A stretch of 64,000 nt of DNA from assembly GCF_034377285.1 (NCBI RefSeq), contig NZ_CP139715.1:3766001-3830000 (forward strand). Direction: 5' to 3'. A program made the translations under genes and the position numbers. Shown piece by piece: positions 37,195 through 49,854 of this stretch. Below the pieces are notes generated by a model that was not told where the DNA came from, made no database searches, and worked only from the letters and a program-made list of their open reading frames with translations. Position 1 is the stretch's first letter, and each line of letters starts with the position of its first letter. The DNA comes from Thalassobaculum sp. OXR-137. Lineage in GTDB: Bacteria; Pseudomonadota; Alphaproteobacteria; Thalassobaculales; Thalassobaculaceae.

Positions 37195-38724
37195 TCAGGT
37201 CTTGTTGAAGATCACCGTCTTCTTGTGGGTGAAGTGCTCCAGCATCGCCTCCAGGGTGGCTTCCTTGCCGAGGCCGGAATTCTTCACGCCGCCATAGCTG
37301 AGGCCCGGCTGCACGACCAGGTTCTGGTTCACCTGGACAAAGCCCGCCTCCAGCTTCTCGGTCACGTTCAGCGCCGCATGCAGGTCGTTGGTCCACAGGG
37401 TGGCCGCCAGCCCGTACTCGGTGTCGTTCGCCGCGGCGACAACCTCGTCCAGGTCGGTCCAGCGGATGATGCAGGTGACCGGGCCGAAGATCTCCTCGCG
37501 GGAGAGACGGCTGTCGTTGGTCATCTCGGTGAACAGCACCGGACGCACGAACAGGCCGTCCTTGAACTTCTCGTCGGTCGGCATCGCCGAGCACTCGATC
37601 GGCTTGGCACCCTTCTCGGATTTGCCGATGTCGATATAGCCCTTCACCTTCTTGAACTGCTCCGGCGAGATGATGGTACCGATATCGGTCTTCTCATCCA
37701 GCGGGTCGCCCATGACCATGGCGTCGACCTGGGCGCGCAGCTTCTCCACGAAGGTGTCGTAGAGGCTGTCATGCACGAAGATTCGGCTGGCCGCGGTGCA
37801 GGACTGGCCCTGGCGGGTGAAGCGCATGCCGACCACGGCGCCGTTCAGCGCCTTGTCGATATTCGCGTCGGCCATGATGATCATCGGCGACTTGCCGCCC
37901 AGCTCCAGCGTGACCGGGATCAGCTTCTCGGCGGCGGTCTTGTAGACGATCTTTCCGGTCTCCACCGAGCCGGTGAAGGTCACCTTGCCGACCTTCTTGT
38001 GCTCGACCAGCGGGGCGCCGCATTCCGGACCGAAGCCCGACAGCATGTTGAACACGCCGGCCGGCAGGATCGAATTCATGATCTGGCAGACGCGCAGCAC
38101 GGTCAGCGGCGCTTCCTCGGCAGACTTCACGACCACGGCGTTGCCCGCCAGCATCGCCGGGGCGATCTTCAGCGCCATCAGCAGCAGCGGCACGTTCCAC
38201 GGGATGATGGCGCCGACCACGCCGATCGGCTCGCGCACCGTGATGGTGAGCATGTCCGGATGGTGCGGGACGGTCTCGCCCTTCAGCTCCGAGCCGAGGC
38301 CGGCATGGAAGTGGAAGGCGTCGGCCAGGATGGAGGCCTCCACCCGGCTTTCGGTGCGCAGGGCCTTGCCGGTCTCCAGCGCGATCAGCCGGCCCAGCTC
38401 CTCGACATGCTCCTCCAGCGCTTCGGCGCATTTGTAGAGCAGCTTGCCACGGTCGCGGGCGCGCATCTTGCCCCAGGCCTTCTGCGCCTTGGCGGAATCC
38501 TCGACGGCGCGGTTGACGTCTTCCGCATCGCCGGCGGCACCGAAGCCGATGATCTCGCCGGTGGCCGGATAGATAACCTCGAAGGTCTTGCCCGAGGCGG
38601 CCTGCACCAGCTTGCCGCCGATCAGGTGGCGGCCGCTGAGGGCCTTGGCCAGGGCGTAGGGGTCCAGGTTCGGCTCGAGCGACGGCTCCTGGCCGTAGTC
38701 GAGATCGCTCACCATCAGGTTCAT
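37195..38724 (-). CDS. Aldehyde dehydrogenase
   Basis: 509 aa NAD(P)-dependent aldehyde dehydrogenase. The start ATG at 38724 overlaps the stop of the CoA-transferase upstream (ATGA). Motifs are the general base Glu in VTLELGGKSPM and the catalytic Cys in TRQGQSCTAASRIFV, with NVPLLLMALKIAPAMLAGN in the NAD domain. The N-terminal 30 residues (LDYGQEPSLEPNLDPYALAKAL) extend the usual fold. Its coupling to a CoA-transferase suggests it feeds a carboxylic acid into CoA-ester metabolism. Confidence 0.93.
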   Translation of the reverse strand: MNLMVSDLDYGQEPSLEPNLDPYALAKALSGRHLIGGKLVQAASGKTFEVIYPATGEIIGFGAAGDAEDVNRAVEDSAKAQKAWGKMRARDRGKLLYKCAEALEEHVEELGRLIALETGKALRTESRVEASILADAFHFHAGLGSELKGETVPHHPDMLTITVREPIGVVGAIIPWNVPLLLMALKIAPAMLAGNAVVVKSAEEAPLTVLRVCQIMNSILPAGVFNMLSGFGPECGAPLVEHKKVGKVTFTGSVETGKIVYKTAAEKLIPVTLELGGKSPMIIMADANIDKALNGAVVGMRFTRQGQSCTAASRIFVHDSLYDTFVEKLRAQVDAMVMGDPLDEKTDIGTIISPEQFKKVKGYIDIGKSEKGAKPIECSAMPTDEKFKDGLFVRPVLFTEMTNDSRLSREEIFGPVTCIIRWTDLDEVVAAANDTEYGLAATLWTNDLHAALNVTEKLEAGFVQVNQNLVVQPGLSYGGVKNSGLGKEATLEAMLEHFTHKKTVIFNKT

Positions 38725-39911
38725 TGTTCGATCTCCCTCAGAATTGCGTCGCGGTCTTGGTCCAGATTCGGAGCCGGGAGCCGCGTTGTCGGGTCCGGAT
38801 AGCCGGAAATCTTGATCGGGTTGCCGACCACCTTCATCGGGCCGGTGACAGGGTCGTCCACGGTGACGACCATGTTGCGGGCCGCCGTCTGCGGATACTC
38901 GACCGCCTGGCCGATATTGTTGATCGGTCCGGCCGGCACGCCGGCGGCGTCCATGACGGACATCCAGTGGGCGGTCGGCTGGGTCTTCAGCACCGCCTCG
39001 ATCTCGGTCTCGAGCTCGGTGACGTGGGTCGCCCGCAGGTCGTTGGTCGTGTAGCGGTCGTCGGTCTTCCACTCCGGCTTGCCCAGGGCGTCGACCATCT
39101 TGTGGAACAGCCCGTCATTGCCGGCGGCGATGATGATATGGCCGTCGGCGGTGTTGAAGGCCTGGAACGGCGTGATCGACGGGTGCCGGGCGCCGAGCGG
39201 GCCGGGCGCCTTGCCGGTCACGAAATAGCGCATGGCGGCGTTTTCCAGCAGCGCCACCTGGCAGTCGAACATGCCGATATCGACCTTGCGCGCCTCGCCG
39301 GTCATGGCGCGGCCGAACAGGGCCGACATCACGCCGATGGCGGTGAACAGGCCTGCGCCGATATCGCCGATGGACGTGCCGATGCGGGTCGGCGGCGAGC
39401 CCTCATGGCCGGTGATGCTCATAATGCCGCCCATTCCCTGGACGACCATGTCATAGGCCGGACGGGTCATCTCCGGGCCGGAATGGCCGAAGCCGGAGGC
39501 CGCCGCATAGATCAGCTTGGGGTACTTGGCGTGGAGCGTGTCCCAGCCGTAGCCGAGCTTCTCCATGGTACCGGGGCGGAAGTTCTCGACGATGACGTCG
39601 GCCTTCTCCAGCAGCTTCTCGAAGGTGGCGCGGTCGCCGTCGTCCTTCAGGTTCAGCGCGATGCTCTGCTTGCCGCGGTTGACCGACTGGAAATACGCCG
39701 ACTTGCCATTGACGAAGGGCCCGTAGTGGCGGGCGTCGTCGCCGGTGCCGGGGGTCTCCACCTTGATCACCCGGGCGCCGAGCTCCGCCATCATCAGGGT
39801 GCAGTAGGGGCCCGCGAGGATGCGGCTCAGATCGACGACGGTGATGCCGCTGAGCGGTCCGGCCTGTGATGAGGCCGCAGATGTCTCGGCCGCTGTCTGC
39901 TCCGCTGCCAT
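38721..39911 (-). CDS. CaiB/BaiF family CoA-transferase
   Basis: 396 aa family III CoA-transferase. It has VVDLSRILAGPYCTLMMAELGA, IKVETPGTGDDARHYGP, SVNRGKQSIALNLK and RPAYDMVVQGMGG, where the Asp aligns with the catalytic residue of formyl-CoA transferase. This transferase-type signature differs from the racemase-like paralogue at 7182-8324. An Ala/Ser/Glu-rich 20-residue N-terminal extension precedes the fold. Its stop overlaps the aldehyde dehydrogenase start. Confidence 0.92.
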   Translation of the reverse strand: MAAEQTAAETSAASSQAGPLSGITVVDLSRILAGPYCTLMMAELGARVIKVETPGTGDDARHYGPFVNGKSAYFQSVNRGKQSIALNLKDDGDRATFEKLLEKADVIVENFRPGTMEKLGYGWDTLHAKYPKLIYAAASGFGHSGPEMTRPAYDMVVQGMGGIMSITGHEGSPPTRIGTSIGDIGAGLFTAIGVMSALFGRAMTGEARKVDIGMFDCQVALLENAAMRYFVTGKAPGPLGARHPSITPFQAFNTADGHIIIAAGNDGLFHKMVDALGKPEWKTDDRYTTNDLRATHVTELETEIEAVLKTQPTAHWMSVMDAAGVPAGPINNIGQAVEYPQTAARNMVVTVDDPVTGPMKVVGNPIKISGYPDPTTRLPAPNLDQDRDAILREIEQ

Positions 39912-40013
39912 GCGGGGCTCTCCCTTCCTGGATTACACGCTTTTGGCCGGTTTTAGACCACGGACGGGAGGGCGACAAGCCGGGGAGCGCGCGTCGGTCC
40001 GGTGCCGGTAGCC

Positions 40014-40045
40014 GAAACGACAACGGGGCCGACAATGCGGCCCCG
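40014..40045 (-). terminator. Intrinsic terminator after ppa
   Basis: On the minus strand, CGGGGCCG, a 6-nt loop, CGGCCCCG (40045-40024) and then TTGTCGTTT. It lies 50 nt past the ppa stop. Confidence 0.7.
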
Positions 40046-40093
40046 AAATCGGAATGCGGTTCAGAAACCGGCGTGCGGATCCAACCGCCGTCC

Positions 40094-40633
40094 TCAGGCG
40101 CCGGCCTTCTTCTTGGCGGACTCGATGCCTTCGGTGATCAGCTTCTTCGCCTCGTCGGCGTCGCCCCAGCGGTCGACGCGGACCCACTTGCCGACCTCGA
40201 GGTCCTTGTAGTGGGTGAAGAAGTGCTTGATCTGGTCGGTCAGGATCGCCGGCAGGTCGGTCCAGGAGGCGATGTCCGAGTAGTACGGGTGCAGCTTGTC
40301 GACCGGCACGGCCAGGATCTTTTCGTCCATGCCTTCCTGGTCTTCCATGATCAGCACGCCGACCGGACGCACATTGATGACCGCCTTCGGCATGATCGGG
40401 TTGCTGCCGACCACCAGCACGTCCACCGGATCGCCGTCATTGGCCAGCGTGTGCGGCACGAAGCCGTAGTTGCACGGGTATGTCATAGCGGTGTGCAGGA
40501 ACCGGTCGACGAACAGCGCGCCGCTGTCCTCGTCGAACTCATACTTCACCGGATCCGAGCCGAGCGAGACCTCGATCAGCACGTTGACGTCGTGGGGCGG
40601 GTTCTTGCCGATGGGAATGTGGGAAATGCGCAT
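40094..40633 (-). CDS. ppa: Inorganic pyrophosphatase
   Basis: 179 aa family I soluble pyrophosphatase of normal length. Visible signatures are VLIEVSLGSDPVKYEFDEDSG, MTYPCNYGFVPHT, and GDPVDVLVVG, which with MEDQEGMDEKILAVP carry the Asp cluster binding metal ions. It hydrolyses pyrophosphate to drive biosynthesis. A terminator hairpin follows. Confidence 0.97.
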   Translation of the reverse strand: MRISHIPIGKNPPHDVNVLIEVSLGSDPVKYEFDEDSGALFVDRFLHTAMTYPCNYGFVPHTLANDGDPVDVLVVGSNPIMPKAVINVRPVGVLIMEDQEGMDEKILAVPVDKLHPYYSDIASWTDLPAILTDQIKHFFTHYKDLEVGKWVRVDRWGDADEAKKLITEGIESAKKKAGA

Positions 40634-40713
40634 GGGAAAGTCCCCGGGATCGCGTTACGTGGATTTTGTTGCGGTGCGACATAGACCGGCCGCGAGCCCG
40701 GGGCAAGGTGCGA

Positions 40714-41193
40714 TTAGTTCCGGATCACGTCTTTGAGCAGGTCTGCGACAATCCGCGTGCCGATCTCGATCAGGACCACGTCGGTGCCGACGGTCTCCAA
40801 TGTATAGCCCCGGGGGATCGTGAGCTGACGGAGCAGATCGTTCGGCGCCGCCTTCTTGGCAATGCCCGGCGGCAGCGGCTTGCCGCGCGCCAAGTTCTTG
40901 GCAATACCCGGGGGCAGCGACGTCACAGGCTGGGGATGGGTCTGGAAGTAGCGGGTAATGGTGCTCCGTTCCTGATCGCTCAGCAGAATGCCGGCCAGAA
41001 CCGCGCCGGCCGCCGCAGCCGCGGCGACGCCGTCGGACGTGCTGTTCGATCCGCCGCCCTGATTGCCGGGGTTGCCGGCATGGGCCGGCTTGCCGTTTCC
41101 GGCGTTGCCGGGGGCCTTGTCGTTCTTGGCGAAGGCCGGGGCCGCGAGGGCAGCGGCCAGCACGGCACTGAGGACGATCGATTTGAAGGCCAT
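40714..41193 (-). CDS. Periplasmic CigR-like protein
   Basis: 159 aa with a clear signal peptide (MAFKSIVLSAVLAAALAAPAFA). A Gly/Asn/Ala/Lys-rich region is followed by an Ala-rich helix (DGVAAAAAAGAVLAGILLS) and a tandem motif LPPGIAKNLARGKPLPPGIAKK, characteristic of CigR/RcnB-like periplasmic proteins. The end (DVVLIEIGTRIVADLLKDVI) is the family tail. Function is not established outside Salmonella, where CigR is an anti-virulence effector; a secreted-effector role should not be assumed here. Confidence 0.8.
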   Translation of the reverse strand: MAFKSIVLSAVLAAALAAPAFAKNDKAPGNAGNGKPAHAGNPGNQGGGSNSTSDGVAAAAAAGAVLAGILLSDQERSTITRYFQTHPQPVTSLPPGIAKNLARGKPLPPGIAKKAAPNDLLRQLTIPRGYTLETVGTDVVLIEIGTRIVADLLKDVIRN

Positions 41194-41236
41194 TGGAAAC
41201 TCCTGAAACTCAAACGCCTGACGATATCACAAACGC

Positions 41237-41273
41237 CAAAGCAAAGGGCCGGTTCCACTATCAGAACCGGCCC
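41237..41273 (-). terminator. Intrinsic terminator after coxM
   Basis: On the minus strand GGGCCGGTTC, an 8-nt loop, GAACCGGCCC (41273-41246), then TTTGCTTTGG. It lies 26 nt past the coxM-type stop and separates it from the CigR-like gene. Confidence 0.75.
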
Positions 41274-41298
41274 AGCCTTCAGAAATTCCCAGAAACGG

Positions 41299-42096
41299 TC
41301 AGGACAAGGCAGCGACCGCGCGCTTGGCCATCACCGTGATCAGGTGCGAGCGGTACTCGGCACTGGCATGGATGTCGGAGTTCAGGGTGTCGGCATCCAC
41401 CGCGATCCCGTCCAGGGCGTCGGCGGAGAGGCTGGAAGACAGGGCGCTCTCCATCTCCGGCACCCGGAAGACGCCGTCCTGGCCGGCACCGGTGACCGCC
41501 ACCTTCACGCCACCGCCGGTCTTGGCGACAAACACGCCGACCAGGGCATAGCGCGAGGCCGGGTTGATGAACTTCTGATAGGCCGCCTTCTCCGGCTTGG
41601 GGAAGGAGACCGAGACGATCATCTCGCCATCCTCGAGCGCGGTCTCGAACAGGCCCGAGAAGAACTCGTCCGCCGGGATCTCGCGCTTGTCGGTCTTGAT
41701 CGTGGCGCCGAGGGCCAGGCAGGCCGCCGGATAGTCGGCCGCGGGGTCGTTGTTGGCGACGGATCCGCCGATGGTGCCGCGGTTGCGGACCTGCGGATCG
41801 CCGATGGAGCCGGCCAGCTTGGCCAGAGCCGGGATCGCCGACTGGACATCGGCGGACTCGGAGACCGCCCCATGGGTGGTCATCGCGCCGATGGTGACCG
41901 TGTCGCCGGAAACGGTGATGCCCTTCAGGTCACCGATACCGCCAAGATCGACCAGGTCGGAGGGCTGGGCCAGACGCTGTTTCAGCGTGGGCACCAGCGT
42001 CATCCCGCCGGCCACGTAAGTGCCATCCTCGGCCCCGCTGCGGGCAGCGACCGCATCGGCGACGGACGACGGTTTGTGATAGGCGAAATCGTACAT
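41299..42096 (-). CDS. coxM: FAD-binding medium subunit of CO-dehydrogenase-type hydroxylase
   Basis: 265 aa. It has the FAD-binding motifs of the xanthine oxidase family M subunit: YVAGGMTLVPTLKQRLAQP and the TIGGSVANNDPAADYPAACLALGA stretch. It passes electrons from the iron-sulfur subunit to FAD. It follows the large subunit by 36 nt and ends the S-L-M operon before a terminator. The symbol reflects family only; CO as substrate is not shown. Confidence 0.9.
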   Translation of the reverse strand: MYDFAYHKPSSVADAVAARSGAEDGTYVAGGMTLVPTLKQRLAQPSDLVDLGGIGDLKGITVSGDTVTIGAMTTHGAVSESADVQSAIPALAKLAGSIGDPQVRNRGTIGGSVANNDPAADYPAACLALGATIKTDKREIPADEFFSGLFETALEDGEMIVSVSFPKPEKAAYQKFINPASRYALVGVFVAKTGGGVKVAVTGAGQDGVFRVPEMESALSSSLSADALDGIAVDADTLNSDIHASAEYRSHLITVMAKRAVAALS

Positions 42097-42132
42097 GGCT
42101 TGTGTCTCCTGTAACCCTTGTCGTCAGGTCAT

Positions 42133-44508
<2,376 letters not shown>

Positions 44509-44614
44509 GCTCTCTCTCCCTAGTCGCCGGTCCCCCTGTTCTTTTTAGTGACAAGGGGTTGCCGGACATTGTTTCGAGATCAGTCTAAGCGAACCTGGCG
44601 TATCGCCGGTCCGG

Positions 44615-45076
<462 letters not shown>

Positions 45077-45267
45077 GCCCTTATTCTCCCTCGTGAAGCA
45101 GTCGACTGGTTTGGTTGGCAGGGGGCTCTTTAGGCGACCGTTAACCAGGTGCCGCCCCTCTCAAGGGTGCAGTCTCATTCCCCGCCCGCCCAAGGTCAAG
45201 CGGCGAGGCCGCGACCCGGGTGCCCCGTAATGTCGCGCCGGGTTCGCCTCGACTTTCCTCAGAACAA

Positions 45268-45376
45268 TCCCCGGACTTGTTCCGGGGTGATCCGTGGGAT
45301 CACGCGCGGGCGGCGGAGATCATCCTCCCGCACCGTCCGACCGCACGGGATCGCCCCGGCACAAGTCCGGGGAGTG
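45268..45376. repeat. Intergenic inverted repeat, family C, diverged copy
   Basis: Arms built on ATCCCCGGACTTGTTCCGGG (from 45268) and its imperfect complement ending GCACAAGTCCGGGGAGT surround about 55 nt, with an internal GTGATCCGTGGGATCACG palindrome. It occupies the middle of the 380-bp gap 45077-45457, whose remainder shows no gene I can support. Confidence 0.8.
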
Positions 45377-45390
45377 AGTGAAGAGGGGGA

Positions 45391-45433
45391 GGGAAGAAAA
45401 GAAAATGGCCGCCGGGTCTCCCTCGGCGGCCAT
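45391..45433 (-). terminator. Intrinsic terminator after formaldehyde dehydrogenase gene
   Basis: On the minus strand ATGGCCGCCG, a 9-nt loop, CGGCGGCCAT (45433-45405) and then TTTTCTTTTCTT. It lies 24 nt past the stop. This is the clearest intrinsic terminator in the window. Confidence 0.88.
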
Positions 45434-45457
45434 CGTCGCAAGCGGGCAGGGAAGCGC

Positions 45458-46567
<1,110 letters not shown>

Positions 46568-46632
46568 GGTTTCCCCCTCGGGCTCGGCGGCAGTGGGACC
46601 GGGTCTTGCCGCCCGGTCCTTCGTCGGACGGA

Positions 46633-47412
46633 TCAGGCGTTGGCCAAGACGACCAGCATGATCGCGGCGGCGGCCAGGGCCACCCAGGCCAGGCCGGCGG
46701 CCCAGTGCAGGCCTTCATAGACGTTCTCGGCGGGGATCCCGAGGCGCTTCATCTCGTCGCTGTTCGGATTGGTGCTGGCAGCGGCCACGGCATGGTCCTC
46801 CTTCTTGGCAGGGGCAGGCGTCACAGGGGTAGATTGAACGGGTGCGGGCGCAGCAGCGGCAGGCGCCGGAGCAGCCGGTGCCGTCTGGGCGCCGGCCGGT
46901 TTGGCATCGGCGGGCGGCGTCTCGGCCGCTTGCGTCGGGGCGGCGCCGCCGGACGGCGCGCGGTTTGACGCGATCTCCTTGAACTTCTCGAAGAAGTCGT
47001 TGGCGTATTTCTTGGCGGTCGAATCGATCAGTCGGCTGCCGATCGCCGCGAGCTTGCCGCCGACATTGGCGTTGACCTCGTAGGTCAGAATGGTGGCGGG
47101 CTCGCCGTTCTCGGTCGTCTCTTCCAGGTGGACCTTGGCACCGCCCTTGGCGAAGCCGGCGGCACCGCCCTTGCCTTCGCCGACAATAGTGTAGCTCTCC
47201 GGCGGATTGAGGTCCTGCAGTTCGACGGCGCCGGCGAATTTCGCCTTCACCGGGCCGACCTTGGCCGAGACCTTGGCGGTGAAGCCATGATCGCCGGTGC
47301 GCTCGATTTCCTCGCAACCCGGGATGCATTCCTTCAGCACGTCCGGGTCGTTCAGCGCCTCCCAAACCGTCTGGCGAGGGGCGGGAATGGTCTGTGTACC
47401 GGTCATGTCCAT
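46633..47412 (-). CDS. coxG: CoxG-family membrane-anchored SRPBCC protein
   Basis: 259 aa. The N-terminal 150 residues are a SRPBCC/CoxG domain ([54 protein letters not shown]). A low-complexity Ala/Pro/Thr linker follows, then a C-terminal membrane helix ([22 protein letters not shown]). In Afipia carboxidovorans CoxG tethers CO dehydrogenase to the membrane. Its presence beside the S-L-M operon, separated only by the formaldehyde dehydrogenase gene, suggests the hydroxylase is likewise membrane-docked. Confidence 0.9.
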   Translation of the reverse strand: MDMTGTQTIPAPRQTVWEALNDPDVLKECIPGCEEIERTGDHGFTAKVSAKVGPVKAKFAGAVELQDLNPPESYTIVGEGKGGAAGFAKGGAKVHLEETTENGEPATILTYEVNANVGGKLAAIGSRLIDSTAKKYANDFFEKFKEIASNRAPSGGAAPTQAAETPPADAKPAGAQTAPAAPAPAAAAPAPVQSTPVTPAPAKKEDHAVAAASTNPNSDEMKRLGIPAENVYEGLHWAAGLAWVALAAAAIMLVVLANA

Positions 47413-47635
47413 CGGGACGATCTCCTGGATCCGCGGGCTGTCGTCACAGTCATCTCTTACAGGGCATCTATCATGTTTGCGCGCGGCTTGTCACCGACCC
47501 GCCGGTACGTAACGTCGCACGGCAGCGGGGGTTTCAGGGGGGCTGACGTTGGGGCATACTCGCGCGCCTTTAAGGGCCGGAACCGAAGACCGGCGACGTA
47601 TCGGTCGTGCAGACGCCGTGGGAGGATGGAGAGGG

Positions 47636-49099
47636 ATGCCTAAGACGAAGATGGGCTGGGACGGGGCGCGCCGCCTGATGAGTTGGCTGCTGACGGCGAC
47701 GGTTCTGACGGCGCTTACCGCCGGATCGGCCTGGGCCGCAGCCGAGGGGGCGCCGCATCTCGATGGCGCGCAGATGAACCTGCTCTGGGTGATCCCATTC
47801 GCAGGCATCCTGCTGTCCATCGCCATTTTCCCGCTGGTCGCCGGCGAGTTCTGGCACCATCACTTCGGCAAGATCTCGGCCTTCTGGGCGCTTGCCTTCA
47901 TGGTTCCCTTCGCCCTGATCTTCGGATTCGACCTGGCGCTTTACGAAGTGCTGCATGTCGGGCTGCTGGAATACATCCCCTTCATCATCCTGCTGCTGTC
48001 GCTCTTCACCGTGGCCGGCGGTGTGCGGGTGACCGGCACCCTGCGCGGCACGCCGGAGATGAACACCGGCATCCTGCTTCTGGGCACGGTCATCGCGAGC
48101 TGGATGGGCACCACCGGTGCCGCCATGCTGCTGATCCGCCCGATCCTGAATGCGAACGAGGACCGCAAGCATAAGGTCCATGTGGTCGTCTTCTTCATCT
48201 TCCTGGTGGCGAATATCGGCGGATCGCTGACGCCGCTCGGCGACCCGCCGCTGTTCCTGGGCTTCCTCAAGGGCGTGTCGTTCTTCTGGCCGACAACCCA
48301 CATGCTGGCCCCGATGGCGATGGTGTCGGCGGTCCTTCTGGTGGTGTTCTACGGTCTCGACCGCTTCTTCTGGGCAAAGGAGAGCGAAGAGGTTCGGGCC
48401 GTCCCGGCCACCGCCGGCGAAAAGATCGGCCTGGAGGGCAAGTTCAACATCCTGCTGCTCGGCGGCGTGGTCGGCGCGGTGCTTCTGTCCGGTGTGTGGA
48501 AGCCCGGCATCAGCATCGACGTCTATCACGTGCAGTGGGAGATCCAGAACATCGTGCGCGACCTGCTGCTGCTGGCCATCGCGTTCATCTCGTGGAAGGT
48601 GACCAGCCTGGAAAGCCGGCTGGCCAACGGCTTCACCTGGTTCCCGATCCTGGAGGTCGCCAAGCTTTTTGCCGGCATCTTCCTGACCATCATCCCGGCG
48701 ATCGCCATCCTGAAGGCCGGGACAGACGGTTCCCTGCGCGACGTGGTGTCGGCGGTCTCCAACGAGACAGGCGAGCCTGTGAACCTGGCCTATTTCTGGC
48801 TGACCGGCATTCTCTCGTCGTTCCTGGATAACGCACCGACGTATCTCGTGTTTTTCAACACTGCCGGCGGCGATGCCCAGCACCTGATGGGGCCCCTGGC
48901 GAACACCCTGCTGGCGATTTCGGCCGGTGCCGTGTTCATGGGCGCCAATACCTATATCGGCAACGCGCCGAACTTCATGGTCAAGGCGATCGCCGAGGAG
49001 CGCGGCATTCCGATGCCCAGTTTCTTCGGCTACATGCTGTGGTCGGGCCTGATCCTGGTGCCGCTCTTCGTGGTCGTCGGGTTCGTGTTCTTCGCCTGA
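47636..49099 (+). CDS. Sodium:proton antiporter/CitMHS-type permease (ArsB/NhaD superfamily)
   Basis: 487 aa from the ATG at 47636, preceded by GGAGGATGGAGAGG; an upstream GTG (47549) would place 29 charged residues before the first helix. A signal-like first helix (LMSWLLTATVLTALTAGSAWA) precedes about 11 further membrane segments. Landmarks are FAGILLSIAIFPLVAGEFWHHHFGK, NIGGSLTPLGDPPLFLGFLKG and SSFLDNAPTYLVFFN, the paired re-entrant motifs of this superfamily. Whether it exchanges Na+ or carries a dicarboxylate cannot be told. A strong terminator follows. Confidence 0.88.
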   Translation: MPKTKMGWDGARRLMSWLLTATVLTALTAGSAWAAAEGAPHLDGAQMNLLWVIPFAGILLSIAIFPLVAGEFWHHHFGKISAFWALAFMVPFALIFGFDLALYEVLHVGLLEYIPFIILLLSLFTVAGGVRVTGTLRGTPEMNTGILLLGTVIASWMGTTGAAMLLIRPILNANEDRKHKVHVVVFFIFLVANIGGSLTPLGDPPLFLGFLKGVSFFWPTTHMLAPMAMVSAVLLVVFYGLDRFFWAKESEEVRAVPATAGEKIGLEGKFNILLLGGVVGAVLLSGVWKPGISIDVYHVQWEIQNIVRDLLLLAIAFISWKVTSLESRLANGFTWFPILEVAKLFAGIFLTIIPAIAILKAGTDGSLRDVVSAVSNETGEPVNLAYFWLTGILSSFLDNAPTYLVFFNTAGGDAQHLMGPLANTLLAISAGAVFMGANTYIGNAPNFMVKAIAEERGIPMPSFFGYMLWSGLILVPLFVVVGFVFFA

Positions 49100-49121
49100 T
49101 CGATCCCTCGGCGCGGATATG

Positions 49122-49163
49122 AAAAAGGCCGGGCGCCCCGACGGGTGCCCGGCCTTCTCTTTT
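49122..49163. terminator. Bidirectional intrinsic terminator
   Basis: Stem AAGGCCGGGC (49125-49134) with GCCCGGCCTT (49147-49156) plus inner pairs, followed by CTCTTTT on the plus strand and TTTTTC on the minus strand after the same stem. It sits between the convergent antiporter and HD-protein genes. Confidence 0.85.
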
Positions 49164-49197
49164 AGCGCCCTGAAGCTTTCGCCCGTAGGCGTTGGAG

Positions 49198-49815
49198 TCA
49201 GGCAGTCAGCGCAGTGACCTCGCCCTCGCGGATCACCGCCGGGTCGTAGGCCTTGCGGGCAAAGACCTCGCGCACCATCGGCTCGAAATGCTCCAGCGGC
49301 GGGGTCGGATAGGCCGGGTCGAACGACGCCTGGTCCCAGCGCTCGCAGAACTCGGCGCATTGCTGGAAGCAGGGATGGTCGCGGAACTTCTCGCGCGCAT
49401 CTCGGTCCCAGCCGTAGTGATGGGCATAGTACAGCATCTGGAAGATGCCGTGGTGCTCCACCACCCAGCTCACGTCCCAGCGCACGAAGGGCCGGATCAC
49501 CTCCGCGGCCATGCGGTCGTGGTTCTGCGGCGCGAGCCCGTCGCCGATGTCGTGGAGCAGGGCGCCGACGATCCAGTCGATATCGGCGCCGTCCGCCTCG
49601 GCCCGGGCGGCCGACTGCAGCCCATGGTCAAGCCGGGTGATCTTGTAGCCCTCCAGGGTCTGCTCTCCCTGGCGGCGCAGTTCGCCGAGGACCCGGTCGG
49701 CCGTGCCGGCCTGATAGGCATGCTCGTGCTCGGCCAGGAGCAGATAGTCCTCCCGCGTGCCGTCCTTCATCTGGGTGAAGGAGACGGTTTCCGCGCTGCT
49801 GCCGTCCATGGGCAT
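49198..49815 (-). CDS. HD-domain protein, PhnZ-like oxygenase/phosphohydrolase
   Basis: 205 aa. The metal-binding HD set is visible: H64 (RLDHGLQSA), H88-D89 (GALLHDIGDG), H99 (QNHD), H121-H122 (VVEHHGIF) and D161. The arrangement and the size resemble the mixed-valent diiron oxygenases PhnZ/TmpB, which cleave organophosphonates or related compounds, more than nucleotide phosphohydrolases. No phosphonate genes are adjacent. It is followed by a bidirectional terminator and lies 39 nt downstream of the universal stress protein gene. Confidence 0.72.
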   Translation of the reverse strand: MPMDGSSAETVSFTQMKDGTREDYLLLAEHEHAYQAGTADRVLGELRRQGEQTLEGYKITRLDHGLQSAARAEADGADIDWIVGALLHDIGDGLAPQNHDRMAAEVIRPFVRWDVSWVVEHHGIFQMLYYAHHYGWDRDAREKFRDHPCFQQCAEFCERWDQASFDPAYPTPPLEHFEPMVREVFARKAYDPAVIREGEVTALTA

Positions 49816-49854
49816 CCTCCTCGGTTGGGTCGAGGCGCACCCCGACCTGAAAGG

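Noticed and set aside
40714-41193. CigR-like protein as a secreted virulence effector
   Set aside because: There is no type III secretion gene nearby, and the protein has an ordinary Sec signal peptide; CigR-like periplasmic proteins are widespread in non-pathogens.
47413-47635. A riboswitch-like leader ahead of the antiporter gene
   Set aside because: Several GC-rich hairpins can be drawn, but none matches a riboswitch class I can recognise, and the region is equally structured on the other strand.
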